Both the position numbers and the translations under genes were made by a program. The notes beneath the pieces are model-generated. The model had not been told where the DNA came from and ran no database searches. It saw only the letters and a list, made by a program, of their open reading frames with translations. Positions 1-10,485 of a DNA stretch of 64,000 bases are shown one piece after another (the stretch's first letter is position 1; each line of letters opens with the position of its first letter). This DNA comes from Pelomonas sp047654805 (GTDB lineage: Bacteria > Pseudomonadota > Gammaproteobacteria > Burkholderiales > Burkholderiaceae_C), in NCBI RefSeq assembly GCF_047654805.1, contig NZ_JASGIV010000001.1:5332001-5396000 (forward strand), read 5' to 3'.

Positions 1-1861
<1,861 letters not shown>

Positions 1862-1930
1862 GGGGTTCTCCTCTGTAGGGGCCGGGCCGGCTACCGGCCA
1901 AGCCATCGGTGCGCAAAGGTTAGGCCGCAG

Positions 1931-1972
1931 CGAAAAATTGATCAAATCGATTGATCAAAACGAAGCGATAGC
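1931..1972. promoter_or_regulatory. Paired TTGATCAA palindromes between oxyR and katG
   Basis: The 150-bp gap between oxyR and katG is AT-richer than its surroundings and holds two copies of the 8-bp palindrome TTGATCAA (1938-1945 and 1951-1958), 13 bp start to start, with a third small palindrome AATCGATT between them. An ATAG tetramer, the core of OxyR sites, lies just beside them at 1968-1971. The position immediately upstream of katG makes this a likely katG promoter/operator, but it does not match the full four-ATAG OxyR consensus, so the binding protein is inferred. Confidence 0.35.
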
Positions 1973-2011
1973 AAAAGCAAATGGGTGTCTTCAAACTTTT
2001 GCTGCCCCCAT

Positions 2012-2932
2012 TCAGGACAGGCGCCGGACGCCCTCCAGCTGACAGGCATAGATGGCGTTGCGCAGCGCCGCGATGGCCTCGTAGCGTGTGAAGCTGCGCC
2101 GCCAGGCGAGCACGACACGACGCGTCGGGATGGGCTCGCTGAAGGGCACGAAGCGCAGATGCGGGGTTGGGTCGCGCGGCACGCTCAGTTGGGGCACGAC
2201 AGTCACGCCCATGCCCGAGGCCACCATGTGCTTGATGGTCTCCAGCGACGAACCCTCGAAGCTGCGGCGTATGCCTTCGGCGTCGCTGGAAAAACGTGCG
2301 AACTCGGGGCACACCTCCAGCACGTGATCGCGGAAGCAGTGGCCCGTACCCAGCAGCAGCATGGTCTCGCGCTTGAGCTCCTCGGCGCTGATGGTCTGGC
2401 GAGATGCCAGCGCGTGCGAGGCAGGCAGCGCAACGACGAACGGCTCGTCGTAGAGTGGTGCCGTGGCCAAGCCTGCATCAGGGAAGGGCTCGGCCATGAT
2501 GGCGCAGTCCAGCTCGCCGGTGCGCAGCATCTCCAGCAGCTTGATCGTGAAATTCTCCTGCAGCATCAGCGGCATCTGCGGATACAGCTCGATGGTGTGC
2601 CTGACCAGCTCGGGCAGCAGATAGGGCCCTATGGTGTAGATGATGCCCAGGCGCAGCGCGCCCGCCAGTGGGTCCTTGCCGCGCTTGGCGATCTCCTTGA
2701 TGGCGCCGGCCTGGTCCAGCACCGACTGAGCCTGGCGCACGATCTCCTCGCCCAGCGGCGTGACGGTGACCTCGCTGCCGCCACGCTCGAAGATCTTCAG
2801 GTCCAGCTCTTCCTCCAGCTTCTTGATCGCTACCGACAGGGTCGGCTGCGACACGAAACAAGCTTCGGCGGCGCGGCCGAAATGCCGCTCGCGGGCGACG
2901 GCGACGATGTAGCGCAACTCGGTCAGGGTCAT
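2012..2932 (-). CDS. oxyR: Hydrogen peroxide-sensing LysR-type regulator OxyR
   Basis: LysR-family transcription activator that senses peroxide through a reversible disulphide and induces katG and other antioxidant genes. It has 306 residues, the usual length. The N-terminal winged HTH begins MTLTELRYIVAVARERHFGRAA and carries the LysR core SQPTLSVAIKKLEEEL. The two redox cysteines are at residues 199 and 208 in GHCFRDHVLEVC, the same numbers and spacing as in Escherichia coli OxyR. It is encoded upstream of katG in the same direction, a common arrangement in betaproteobacteria. The next gene, panB, is divergent. Confidence 0.96.
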   Translation of the reverse strand: MTLTELRYIVAVARERHFGRAAEACFVSQPTLSVAIKKLEEELDLKIFERGGSEVTVTPLGEEIVRQAQSVLDQAGAIKEIAKRGKDPLAGALRLGIIYTIGPYLLPELVRHTIELYPQMPLMLQENFTIKLLEMLRTGELDCAIMAEPFPDAGLATAPLYDEPFVVALPASHALASRQTISAEELKRETMLLLGTGHCFRDHVLEVCPEFARFSSDAEGIRRSFEGSSLETIKHMVASGMGVTVVPQLSVPRDPTPHLRFVPFSEPIPTRRVVLAWRRSFTRYEAIAALRNAIYACQLEGVRRLS

Positions 2933-3109
2933 AGGTCCGAACGCTACACTGCGCCCGCCCTGAGGGGTGACCCAGGGTTTTCACCGAGAGGTGGCCATGA
3001 CACGACCATCGCCAATTCAACGCCAGCGGGCCGAGCGCCGGGCCGCTCCCAAGTCGGCCCACATCCCCTCGGGGGATCGGCCGATGCACCCATCGGACGA
3101 GGGGCTGAG

Positions 3110-3919
3110 ATGACGACCGACCGCAAGCCCATGACCCTGCCGCGCCTGGCGCAGATGCACGCCAGCGGCGAGAAGATCACCATGCTGACCTGCTACGACG
3201 CGGCTTTCGCGAGCCTGCTGGACGAGGCAGGAGTCGACATCCTGCTGATCGGTGACTCGCTGGGCAATGTGCTGCAGGGCCGCGGCTCCACGGCCCCGGT
3301 CAGCCTGGAGGACATGGTCTATCACACGTTTTGCGTGTCGCGCGGCCACAAGTGGGCCTGGATCATTGCCGACTTGCCCTTCGACAGCTACCACGTCAGC
3401 AAGGAAGAGGCCTGGAAGAGTGCGGCTGCGCTGGTGAAGGCCGGCGCCCATATGGTCAAGCTCGAAGGCGGTGGTTGGACGGCCGAGACGGTGCGTTTCA
3501 TCAGCGAGCGCGGCATTCCGGTGTGCTGCCATCTCGGCTTCACGCCGCAGACCGTGAACGCGCTGGGCGGCTTCAAGGTGCAGGGGCGCGATGAGGCGGG
3601 GGCCGCCCGCATGAAGCGCGAGTCGATGGAGCTGGTCGAGGCGGGTGCCGCGATGCTGCTCTATGAGATGGTGCCGGCCGCACTCGCCGCGGAGATCACG
3701 GCCACTTCGCCTGTGCCCGTCATCGGCATCGGCGCCGGCGTCGGCACGTCGGGCCAGGTGCTGGTGCTGCACGACATGCTCAACATCACGCCCGGCCGCA
3801 AGCCGCGCTTCGTCAAGGATTTCATGGCCGGCAAGGATTCCGTGCTGGCCGCGGTGAAGGGCTATGTGGACGAGGTGAAGGCCAAGGCCTTCCCCGTGAA
3901 CGAGATCCACGGGTTCTGA
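3110..3919 (+). CDS. panB: 3-methyl-2-oxobutanoate hydroxymethyltransferase (ketopantoate hydroxymethyltransferase)
   Basis: First committed enzyme of pantothenate synthesis: transfers a one-carbon unit from methylene-tetrahydrofolate to alpha-ketoisovalerate. The 269-residue product has the TIM-barrel family hallmarks: MLTCYDAAFASLLDEAG, the metal-binding IGDSLGNVLQG, the lysine in AHMVKLEGG and the catalytic Glu in LLYEMVPA. The open frame extends more than 1 kb upstream, antisense to oxyR, but homologous sequence begins at MTTDRKPMTLPRLAQMH, so the ATG at 3110 is chosen. panC starts 2 bp after its stop, so the two are cotranscribed. Confidence 0.96.
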   Translation: MTTDRKPMTLPRLAQMHASGEKITMLTCYDAAFASLLDEAGVDILLIGDSLGNVLQGRGSTAPVSLEDMVYHTFCVSRGHKWAWIIADLPFDSYHVSKEEAWKSAAALVKAGAHMVKLEGGGWTAETVRFISERGIPVCCHLGFTPQTVNALGGFKVQGRDEAGAARMKRESMELVEAGAAMLLYEMVPAALAAEITATSPVPVIGIGAGVGTSGQVLVLHDMLNITPGRKPRFVKDFMAGKDSVLAAVKGYVDEVKAKAFPVNEIHGF

Positions 3920-3921
3920 AC

Positions 3922-4761
3922 ATGCGGGTCATCCACACCATAGCCGAGCTGCGCGACGCACTCGCCATCCATCGCCAGCGCGGCTTCGTGCCGACCATGG
4001 GCAATCTGCACGACGGGCACCTGGCGCTCGTGAAACAGGCTCGCGAGCTGGTTGGCCCGGCGGCGGGCGCGGTCGTCGCAAGCATCTTCGTGAACCGGCT
4101 GCAGTTCGCGCCCCACGAGGACTTCGACACCTATCCGCGTACGCTGCAGCGCGACTGCGAGCTGCTCGAAGGCGCTGGCTGTGACATCGTCTTCGCGCCC
4201 AGCGAGAAGGAGCTGTATCCGGAGCCCCAGGGCTACAAGGTGCTCCCGCCGGCCGAGCTGGCGGATATCCTTGAGGGCCACTTCCGCCCGGGCTTCTTTA
4301 CCGGCGTCTGCACAGTCGTGCACAAGCTTTTCAACATCGTGCAGCCCACGCTGGCGGTGTTCGGCAAGAAGGACTACCAGCAGCTGATGGTGTTGCGCCG
4401 CATGACGGCGCAGATGGCCCTGCCCATCGTCATCCATGGTGGTGAGACGCGCCGCAGCGAGAAGGGCCTGGCCCTGTCGTCGCGTAACGGTTACCTGAGC
4501 GAGGCCGAGAAGACGGAGGCGCTGCGCCTGTCAGGCACGCTGAAGGCCCTGATCGCCCGCTGGCAGGCTGGTGAGCGCGACCTTGTGGCCATGGAGGCGG
4601 ATGCCATGCAGGCCTTGCGCGACGCTGGCTGGGCACCGGACTACGTGACGCTGCGCCGCCAGCACGACCTCGGGCCAGCCGTCGACGGCCAGCCGCTGGT
4701 CGCACTTGGTGCCGCGCGGTTGGGGACCACGCGGCTCATCGACAACCTCGAGGTCAGTTGA
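3922..4761 (+). CDS. panC: Pantothenate synthetase
   Basis: ATP-dependent condensation of pantoate with beta-alanine, the last step of pantothenate synthesis, in the cytoplasm. The 279 residues include the nucleotidyl-transferase HxGH-type motif in PTMGNLHDGHLALV near residues 24-37, the FGKKDYQQ segment that contacts the substrates, and LALSSRNGYLS corresponding to the KMSKS-like loop. It follows panB by 2 bp. Its stop codon overlaps the end of the convergent FKBP gene by 8 bp, leaving no room for a separate terminator. Confidence 0.96.
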   Translation: MRVIHTIAELRDALAIHRQRGFVPTMGNLHDGHLALVKQARELVGPAAGAVVASIFVNRLQFAPHEDFDTYPRTLQRDCELLEGAGCDIVFAPSEKELYPEPQGYKVLPPAELADILEGHFRPGFFTGVCTVVHKLFNIVQPTLAVFGKKDYQQLMVLRRMTAQMALPIVIHGGETRRSEKGLALSSRNGYLSEAEKTEALRLSGTLKALIARWQAGERDLVAMEADAMQALRDAGWAPDYVTLRRQHDLGPAVDGQPLVALGAARLGTTRLIDNLEVS

Positions 4762-5578
4762 CGGCGGTCAGCTGGACGTCGAACACCAGCACTGCGCCGC
4801 CAGGGATCTTGCCGCTGCCGTCGCCGCCGTTGCCGTAACCCAGGCTGGCCGGGATGGTGATGGTGCGCTTGCCACCCTGCTTCATGCCGGAGATACCCTG
4901 ATCAAAGCCTGCGATGACGCTGCCTGCGCCAAGCTTGAACGTGTACCCGGCCGTGTTGTTCTCGATCTGCAGGCCCTTGGTGCTGGCGATGCGTGCGTCG
5001 TAGAGCCAGAGGGTATAGGTGACCGTCACGTTCTTGCCGGCATCGGCGGATGCGCCGGCCCCGGCGACGGTGTCCTGGGTTTTCAGGGCGGTCACGCCGG
5101 TCCAGCCGTTCGGGTCCATCACGATGTCGAACACGAGCGCCGCGTTGGCCGGCACGGAGGGGGCCTTGCCCGCACTGCCATAGGCCATGCTGGCTGGCAT
5201 GGTGACGGTGCGCTTGCCACCTGGCTTCATGCCGACGACGCCCTGTTCGAACCCACTGATGAGGGCGTTGCTACCCACAACGAAAGACAGCGGCGCTGCG
5301 TCGACGTTACTGTCGATCTTGGTGCCCTTCGTATCGGCGACACGGGCATCGTAGATCCAGCCCGTGTAGGCCACGGAGGCCAGTTTGCCGGTCTCGATCG
5401 CGGTGCCGGTGCCGACGACCGTGTCCGTCGTCTTCAGCGCCGTCACGCCACTCCAGCCGTTGGGGTCCTGATTGACGGGCGTGCCCGCATCGCCGCCGCC
5501 ACCGCCGCAGGCGGCGAGACCGAGGCTGGCGCTCAGGGCGAGCAGGAGGGCGGAACGGCGGCTGAGTGCAAAAGACAT
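4754..5578 (-). CDS. Lipoprotein with two FKBP-type peptidyl-prolyl isomerase domains
   Basis: Predicted envelope lipoprotein of 274 residues that would catalyse cis-trans isomerisation of prolyl bonds in extracytoplasmic proteins. The start MSFALSRRSALLLALSAS is followed by lipobox LAAC at about residue 24 and a glycine run. Two FKBP domains follow in tandem (about 38-158 and 159-274). Each starts with nearly the same segment, DPNGW(S/T)GVTALKT, and each holds the ISGFEQG or IAGFDQG and GGKRT motifs, so an internal duplication is visible. The second domain is the more diverged in its beta-strand with the YTLWLYDAR segment. It is divergent from another lipoprotein prolyl isomerase 138 bp away. 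Confidence 0.88.
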   Translation of the reverse strand: MSFALSRRSALLLALSASLGLAACGGGGGDAGTPVNQDPNGWSGVTALKTTDTVVGTGTAIETGKLASVAYTGWIYDARVADTKGTKIDSNVDAAPLSFVVGSNALISGFEQGVVGMKPGGKRTVTMPASMAYGSAGKAPSVPANAALVFDIVMDPNGWTGVTALKTQDTVAGAGASADAGKNVTVTYTLWLYDARIASTKGLQIENNTAGYTFKLGAGSVIAGFDQGISGMKQGGKRTITIPASLGYGNGGDGSGKIPGGAVLVFDVQLTAVN

Positions 5579-5716
5579 GGGGTGACAACAGGGGGTGGAA
5601 GTAGACGACAGCGGTAGGCTGGCGGCGCGGACTATAGCCACCGCAGGTAATTGCTTGTAAGCAGAGTCAACAGAACATGGCGTCAGGCGTTGAGCCGGCA
5701 TTCCACGGAGACCGAC

Positions 5717-6421
5717 ATGCGCCTGCCCCTTCGTCTTGCCAGCCTCGTCCTTGCCCTCGGCGCGACAGCGCTGCTCAGTGCTTGCGGGGGCGGTGTCGAA
5801 GTCGAGATCGGCGGCGGTGGTGGCGGTGGTGGTGGTACGCAGTACCCGCGCCCCAATCCCAATCCGAATCCCCCGACCCTGTCCTGCAGCGCTGCCGGCC
5901 TGGCCGCGTCCACCGCGAGTGCCTGGCCCACGGTCTGCATGCTGACCAGCAGCGGCGAGATGGTCGTCGAGCTCTACGACACGTACGCGCCGCAGACGGT
6001 GACCAACTTCTACAAGTACGTCGCTGCGGGTTTCTATTCGAACACGTTGATCCACCGCGTCGACCGCGACTTCGTCATCCAGGGCGGCGGCTACACCAGC
6101 GGCATGGTGTCCAAGCAGCCGCTGTATGCGCCCATCAAGCTGGAGAGCAACAACGGCCTGTCCAATCTGCGCGGCACGATCGCGATGGCGCGCCGCAGCG
6201 ACCCTGACTCGGCCACCAGCCAGTTCTTCTTCAACGTGCTGGACAACACCAGCCTCGACTATCAGAGCGCCGCCAACCCAGGCTATGCGGTCTTCGGCCG
6301 GATCATCTCGGGCCTGAACACGCTGGACGCGATCAACGTCGTGCCGACCTACACCTACAGCCCGACCGACATCCAGCCGCGCACCGAGGTGCTGGTCTAC
6401 TGGGCACAGCGGCTGAAGTAG
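5717..6421 (+). CDS. Lipoprotein cyclophilin-type peptidyl-prolyl isomerase
   Basis: Predicted envelope lipoprotein of 234 residues. MRLPLRLASLVLALGATALL leads to lipobox LSAC. A glycine-rich stretch (DNA 5812-5836, simple GGT/GGC repeats) and a proline/asparagine linker then join the anchor to a cyclophilin domain from about residue 75. Family motifs are VVELYDTYAPQTVTNF, LIHRVDRDFVIQGG (with the catalytic Arg) and SQFFFNVLDN. The ATG at 5717 is chosen over upstream in-frame starts because the signal peptide begins there. It is divergently arranged with the double FKBP lipoprotein, so two unrelated isomerase folds sit back to back. Confidence 0.9.
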   Translation: MRLPLRLASLVLALGATALLSACGGGVEVEIGGGGGGGGGTQYPRPNPNPNPPTLSCSAAGLAASTASAWPTVCMLTSSGEMVVELYDTYAPQTVTNFYKYVAAGFYSNTLIHRVDRDFVIQGGGYTSGMVSKQPLYAPIKLESNNGLSNLRGTIAMARRSDPDSATSQFFFNVLDNTSLDYQSAANPGYAVFGRIISGLNTLDAINVVPTYTYSPTDIQPRTEVLVYWAQRLK

Positions 6422-6542
6422 GCCGCCATCGGCCCTGCCTGCCAGCCATTCATCCGCGCGGCCCGCCGTTCGTCATCGGGCCGCTGGCGCCGCACGCGGG
6501 CCGCTGCAACATGCCTCCGTCAAAACGTAGATGGAGATCCGC

Positions 6543-7439
6543 ATGTCAGTCCGCAAGCGTTCCTGGGGCGGCCTCTTCGCCGCCGCCGTGGCCATCGCGA
6601 CGGCGCTCGGCGCTAGCAACGGCCAAGCTGCACCCGCCGAGTTCCGCGACCTGCGCGTTGACGTCGTGGGCCAGGGGCGACCTGTCCTCATGATCCCGGG
6701 CCTGAACAGCGCTGCCGCCACCTGGAAGCAGACCTGCGCCGCGCTACAACCCGGCGTGCAATGCCATATGGTGCAGCTGCCCGGCTTCGCCGGTGCACCG
6801 GCCGTGGCGACCGAGCACTTCCTGAGCGGCATGCGTGACCGCCTGCTGGCCTACCTCGACGACCGCAAGCTCGACAGTCCCGTCGTCATGGGCCACAGCC
6901 TGGGCGGCGCGCTGGCCTTGCAGATGGCGGCCGAGCGGCCCAGCCGCATCGACAGGCTGGTCATCGTCGACTCGCTGCCCTTCCTGGCCGGCCTGCGCGG
7001 CATGACGCCCGAGGCTGCCCAGGGTGCTGCGGTGGCGATGCGTCGGCAGATGCTGGGCGCCACGAAGGAACAGTGGGAAACCGGCGCCCGCCAGGGTTCC
7101 CTGGGCATGAGCCGCAGCCCCGCCAATAGCGAGCGCGTCTTCGAATGGAGCCTGGCCAGCGACCGGGCCACCTCGGCGCAGGCCATGGCAGAGCTCTGGG
7201 GCGAGGACCTGCGTCCACTGCTGCCTCGCATCACCGCTTCCACGCTCGTGCTGGGTGCCTGGGCCGCTTTCGAACCCATGGGCTCGACGCTGGAGAGCAC
7301 CCGGAAGATCTTCGAGACGCAGTACGCCGGCCTGATCGGCGCGAAGGTCTCGATGAGCGAGCGCGGCTACCACTTCCTCATGTGGGACGATGCAGACTGG
7401 CTGGTCGGCGAGGTCAAGGCCTTCATCGCCGGCCGTTGA
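6543..7439 (+). CDS. Exported alpha/beta-fold hydrolase
   Basis: A 298-residue serine hydrolase of the alpha/beta fold with an N-terminal signal peptide (MSVRKRSWGG, hydrophobic core, cleavage near SNGQAA-PA). The oxyanion region is LMIPGLNSA, the nucleophile elbow is GHSLGG with Ser near 119, and the late His is in ERGYHFLMWDDADW. The ATG at 6543 is preferred to the one at 6531 because GGAG at 6533-6536 gives it a well-spaced ribosome site. The substrate is not evident. It lies 20 bp before a sensor kinase gene on the same strand and could be cotranscribed with it. Confidence 0.85.
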   Translation: MSVRKRSWGGLFAAAVAIATALGASNGQAAPAEFRDLRVDVVGQGRPVLMIPGLNSAAATWKQTCAALQPGVQCHMVQLPGFAGAPAVATEHFLSGMRDRLLAYLDDRKLDSPVVMGHSLGGALALQMAAERPSRIDRLVIVDSLPFLAGLRGMTPEAAQGAAVAMRRQMLGATKEQWETGARQGSLGMSRSPANSERVFEWSLASDRATSAQAMAELWGEDLRPLLPRITASTLVLGAWAAFEPMGSTLESTRKIFETQYAGLIGAKVSMSERGYHFLMWDDADWLVGEVKAFIAGR

Positions 7440-7450
7440 GCGGGGGGTGA

Positions 7451-8500
7451 GTGAGGAGCATGACGACGCGCAGACGCCTGGCCGTGCAGGCCTTGCTGTG
7501 GAGTGGCTATATGGCCGTCTCGCTCGCCATGGTGGCGAGCTTCCAGCCGGTCAACGGCTCGCTGGTTTTCGTGATGCTGTGCGTCGGCGCCGGGCTCTTC
7601 GCGGCCAGCGAGGGTCTGCGCGCGTTGGCACTGTGGCAGCGCTGGCTGGACAGGTCGCCGCGCTCGCTGCTGTTCTGCCTGGTGTTCATGCCGCCCGTGT
7701 TCGCCTTCGGCCTGCAGCTGGCCCTGTACGGAGTCAACCGCGCCGGGTTGTGGCTGGGGCTGCTGGAGTTCCCGCCCAACATGCCCCATGGCTGGGCGGT
7801 ACTGGCGAGCTACACCGTGAACACCACCATCCTGCTGTGGCTGTGGATGGCCGTCTGGGTGGGATTGCAGATGCTCGACCGGTGGCGCCTGGGCGAGATC
7901 GCCAAATGGCAGGCCGAGGCTGCCGCCCGCGAGCTGGAGTTGCAGGTGCTGCGCGCCCAGATCAACCCGCACTTCCTGTTCAACGCGCTGAACAACCTGC
8001 GCGCTCTCGTCAACGAGGACCCGGCCCGCGCCCGCGAAATGCTTAGCCGCTTGTCCAACACGCTGCGCCACACGTTGCAGCACAGCGCCAAGGAGCGCGT
8101 GCCGTTGGCCGACGAACTCGCCGTCGTGCGCGACTACATCGCGCTGGAGCAGTTGCATCACGAGGAACGGCTGCGCGTGGACTGGAGGGTAGACCCCGCC
8201 ACGGCCGATGCCTGCGTTCCGCCCATGCTGCTGCAGCTGCTGGTTGAGAACGCCATCAAGCACGGCATCGCGCGCACGCCGGGCGGCGGTGTGGTGGACA
8301 TCGCCATCCGCCGCCACGGCGCCACCGTCAGCGTGGTCGTTGCCAACCCGGGCCGTTGGGCTCCAGGAGCCTCTGAAGGCACGGGTTTGGGCCTGGTCAA
8401 CCTGCGCGAGCGCCTGGTGCGCGCGGGAGGCGCTGGCGCCGGCTGCCAAGTCACTGAGGCGAACGGGCGCGTGACCGTCGCGATGGATCTGGCCGCATGA
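7451..8500 (+). CDS. LytS/YehU-type membrane sensor histidine kinase
   Basis: A 349-residue membrane kinase of the His_kinase (PF06580) group. Four hydrophobic segments occupy about residues 10-150, then a short coil (QAEAAARELELQVLRAQ) leads to the phosphoacceptor box QINPHFLFNALNNL near residue 180 and an ATPase domain with VENAIKHGI and TGLGLVNLRERL. Translation may start at the GTG at 7451 or the ATG at 7460; both fit the purine-rich leader. The stop overlaps the ATG of the following LytTR response regulator (ATGA), so the pair is coupled. The stimulus is unknown. Confidence 0.92.
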   Translation: MRSMTTRRRLAVQALLWSGYMAVSLAMVASFQPVNGSLVFVMLCVGAGLFAASEGLRALALWQRWLDRSPRSLLFCLVFMPPVFAFGLQLALYGVNRAGLWLGLLEFPPNMPHGWAVLASYTVNTTILLWLWMAVWVGLQMLDRWRLGEIAKWQAEAAARELELQVLRAQINPHFLFNALNNLRALVNEDPARAREMLSRLSNTLRHTLQHSAKERVPLADELAVVRDYIALEQLHHEERLRVDWRVDPATADACVPPMLLQLLVENAIKHGIARTPGGGVVDIAIRRHGATVSVVVANPGRWAPGASEGTGLGLVNLRERLVRAGGAGAGCQVTEANGRVTVAMDLAA

Positions 8501-9213
8501 GGATCTACATCGTCGAGGACTCGCGTCTGGCCCGGCAGGAGCTACGAACGCTGCTCGCCTCCATCCCAGATGCCGACATCGTCGGCGAAGCCGCCGAACT
8601 GGCACCGGCCCGCGAGGCCATCGAGGCGCTGGCTCCTGAGCTGCTGCTGCTTGACGTCGAGCTGCCCGGGGCCACCGGCTTCGACCTGCTGGACCGGCTC
8701 GAGCACCTTCCCTTGGTGGTCTTCACGACCGCCTACGACCAGCACGCGCTGGCCGCCTTCGAGCGCAATGCGCTGGACTACCTGCTCAAGCCGATCGACC
8801 CCGAACGCCTGGAGGCGGCGCTGACCAAGGCGCGTGAGCGCCTGCGTCCGGCGCCAGTCGCCGCGTCCGCAGGCCTGAAGGGGGCCGACGACATGGTGTT
8901 CCTGCGCGACGGCGAACGCTGCTGGTTCGTGCGTCTGGGCGACATCGCCGGCTTCGAGGCCTGCGGCAACTATGCCCAGGCCTGGTTCGACGGCCAGCGC
9001 CCGCTGCTCGCGCGCACCCTCACGGGCCTGGAGGAGAAGCTGGACCCGCAGCTCTTCTTCCGCGCCAGCCGCAGCCACCTCATCAACCTGCGCTGGATCC
9101 AGGCCATTGCGCCGTCTAGCAGCGACGGCTACCGAGTCACGCTGCGCGATGGCCATCAGGTCGAGGTGTCGCGGCGGCAGGCCAGGCTGCTGCGCGAGAA
9201 GCTGGAGCTGTAG
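8497..9213 (+). CDS. LytTR-family response regulator
   Basis: Partner of the kinase just upstream, whose stop it overlaps by 4 bp. The 238 residues hold an N-terminal receiver domain (MRIYIVEDSRLAR; phosphoacceptor Asp about 53 in LLLLDVELPG; conserved Lys in YLLKPID) and a C-terminal LytTR DNA-binding domain from about residue 130, with the typical FFRASRSHLINLRWI and VSRRQARLLRE ends. LytTR proteins usually bind paired short repeats upstream of targets; I did not recognise such sites here. The phosphofructokinase gene follows after 13 bp and may share the transcript. Confidence 0.93.
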   Translation: MRIYIVEDSRLARQELRTLLASIPDADIVGEAAELAPAREAIEALAPELLLLDVELPGATGFDLLDRLEHLPLVVFTTAYDQHALAAFERNALDYLLKPIDPERLEAALTKARERLRPAPVAASAGLKGADDMVFLRDGERCWFVRLGDIAGFEACGNYAQAWFDGQRPLLARTLTGLEEKLDPQLFFRASRSHLINLRWIQAIAPSSSDGYRVTLRDGHQVEVSRRQARLLREKLEL

Positions 9214-9226
9214 CAGACTCGCGGCC

Positions 9227-10360
9227 ATGCCTGCCACCGACGTCCAAGCCCTTCCCACCCTCCGTCGCATCGCCATCACCACTGGCGGCGGCGACGCCCC
9301 CGGCCTCAACGCCGTGATCTGCGCCGTCACACGTGCCGCGCTGCAGCGCGGTTGGAGCTGCATAGGCATCCGCGACGGCTACGACGGCCTGCTGCGCCCC
9401 GAGCGCTATCGCGCGGGCGATGGGTGCATCGAGCTGACTCGCGAGCGCGTCGAAGGCATCGCGGCCGTAGGAGGCACGCTGCTGGGCTCCACCAACAAGG
9501 GCGACCCTTTCGCCTACCCGACATCCCAGGCCAATGGCAGCGTCGCGTTGCTCGACCGCTCGCAGGACTTGCTGGATTCGCTGGCCCGGGAGCGTATCGA
9601 TGCGTTGGTGGCGGTGGGCGGCGACGGTTCGCTGGCCATCGCTCACCAGCTGGCGCTGCGCGGCCTGCGCGTGGTGGGTGTGCCCAAGACCATAGACAAC
9701 GACCTCGATCGCACGGTGACGACCTTCGGCTTCGACACCGCCGTGGCCTTCGCCAGCGACTGCATCGAGCGCCTGCACACGACGGCGGCCAGCCACCACC
9801 GCGTGCTGGTCGTGGAGGTGATGGGCCGCTACGCGGGCTGGATCGCGCTGCATGCCGGGCTCGCCGGCGGCGCCCACGCCATCCTGCTGCCCGAGCTGCC
9901 CTTCGACCTGACAAGCGTCGCCGGCATGGTGGCGAGGCGCGAGGCCCAGGGCCAGGCCTACTCCATCGTCGTCGTCGCCGAGGGCGCCTGCCCGCGCGAC
10001 GGCGCGCGGGCGCTTACCGCACCGGCCGAGGCCGGCCACGCCGAGCGGCTGGGCGGCATGGGCGAGCAGGTCAGCCAGGCGTTGGCCCGGCTGACAGGCA
10101 AGGACACGCGCTGCGTGGTGCTGGGCCATCTGCTGCGGGGCGGCAGCCCGACGGCCTTCGACCGTGTCGCGGCGCTGCGCTTCGGTGCCGCGGCGGTTCG
10201 CGAGCTGGCGGCGGGCGCAAGCGGCATCATGGTGGCGCTGGACGGCGGCGATGTCCGCCCCGTGCCGCTGGCCGATGTGGCCGGCCGCATGAAGGCCGTG
10301 CCGCTGGACGGCGACACGCTGGCCACCGCCCGTGACCTCGGAATCTGCCTGGGCGACTGA
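9227..10360 (+). CDS. 6-phosphofructokinase (ATP or diphosphate dependent)
   Basis: Phosphorylates fructose 6-phosphate in the upper glycolytic pathway. The 377-residue protein shows the PFK fold motifs TTGGGDAPGLNA, GGDGS (131-135), PKTIDND (153-159), VEVMGRYAGWIA and LGHLLRGGSPTAFDR. The donor-specificity positions are mixed: Gly in GGDGS is the ATP-type residue, whereas Lys in PKTIDND (Gly in E. coli PfkA) is typical of diphosphate-dependent or clade X enzymes. ATP use is slightly favoured because the diphosphate enzymes normally carry Asp after GGD. It starts 13 bp after the LytTR regulator. Confidence 0.88.
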   Translation: MPATDVQALPTLRRIAITTGGGDAPGLNAVICAVTRAALQRGWSCIGIRDGYDGLLRPERYRAGDGCIELTRERVEGIAAVGGTLLGSTNKGDPFAYPTSQANGSVALLDRSQDLLDSLARERIDALVAVGGDGSLAIAHQLALRGLRVVGVPKTIDNDLDRTVTTFGFDTAVAFASDCIERLHTTAASHHRVLVVEVMGRYAGWIALHAGLAGGAHAILLPELPFDLTSVAGMVARREAQGQAYSIVVVAEGACPRDGARALTAPAEAGHAERLGGMGEQVSQALARLTGKDTRCVVLGHLLRGGSPTAFDRVAALRFGAAAVRELAAGASGIMVALDGGDVRPVPLADVAGRMKAVPLDGDTLATARDLGICLGD

Positions 10361-10485
10361 GCGCGGCGCATCCCGCGCGGCTGCAGGCTGGCACCGCCGG
10401 CGTGCATCTCGTCGCATGCCGGGCGACGCCGTGCCGCGGCTCGCCTAGGCTGCGGCCTTCCTCCTCTTCAACCTCTGGACCCCGC

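Noticed and set aside
1985..3109. Upstream in-frame extension of panB of about 375 codons
   Set aside because: It is antisense to oxyR; PanB similarity starts exactly at the ATG at 3110.
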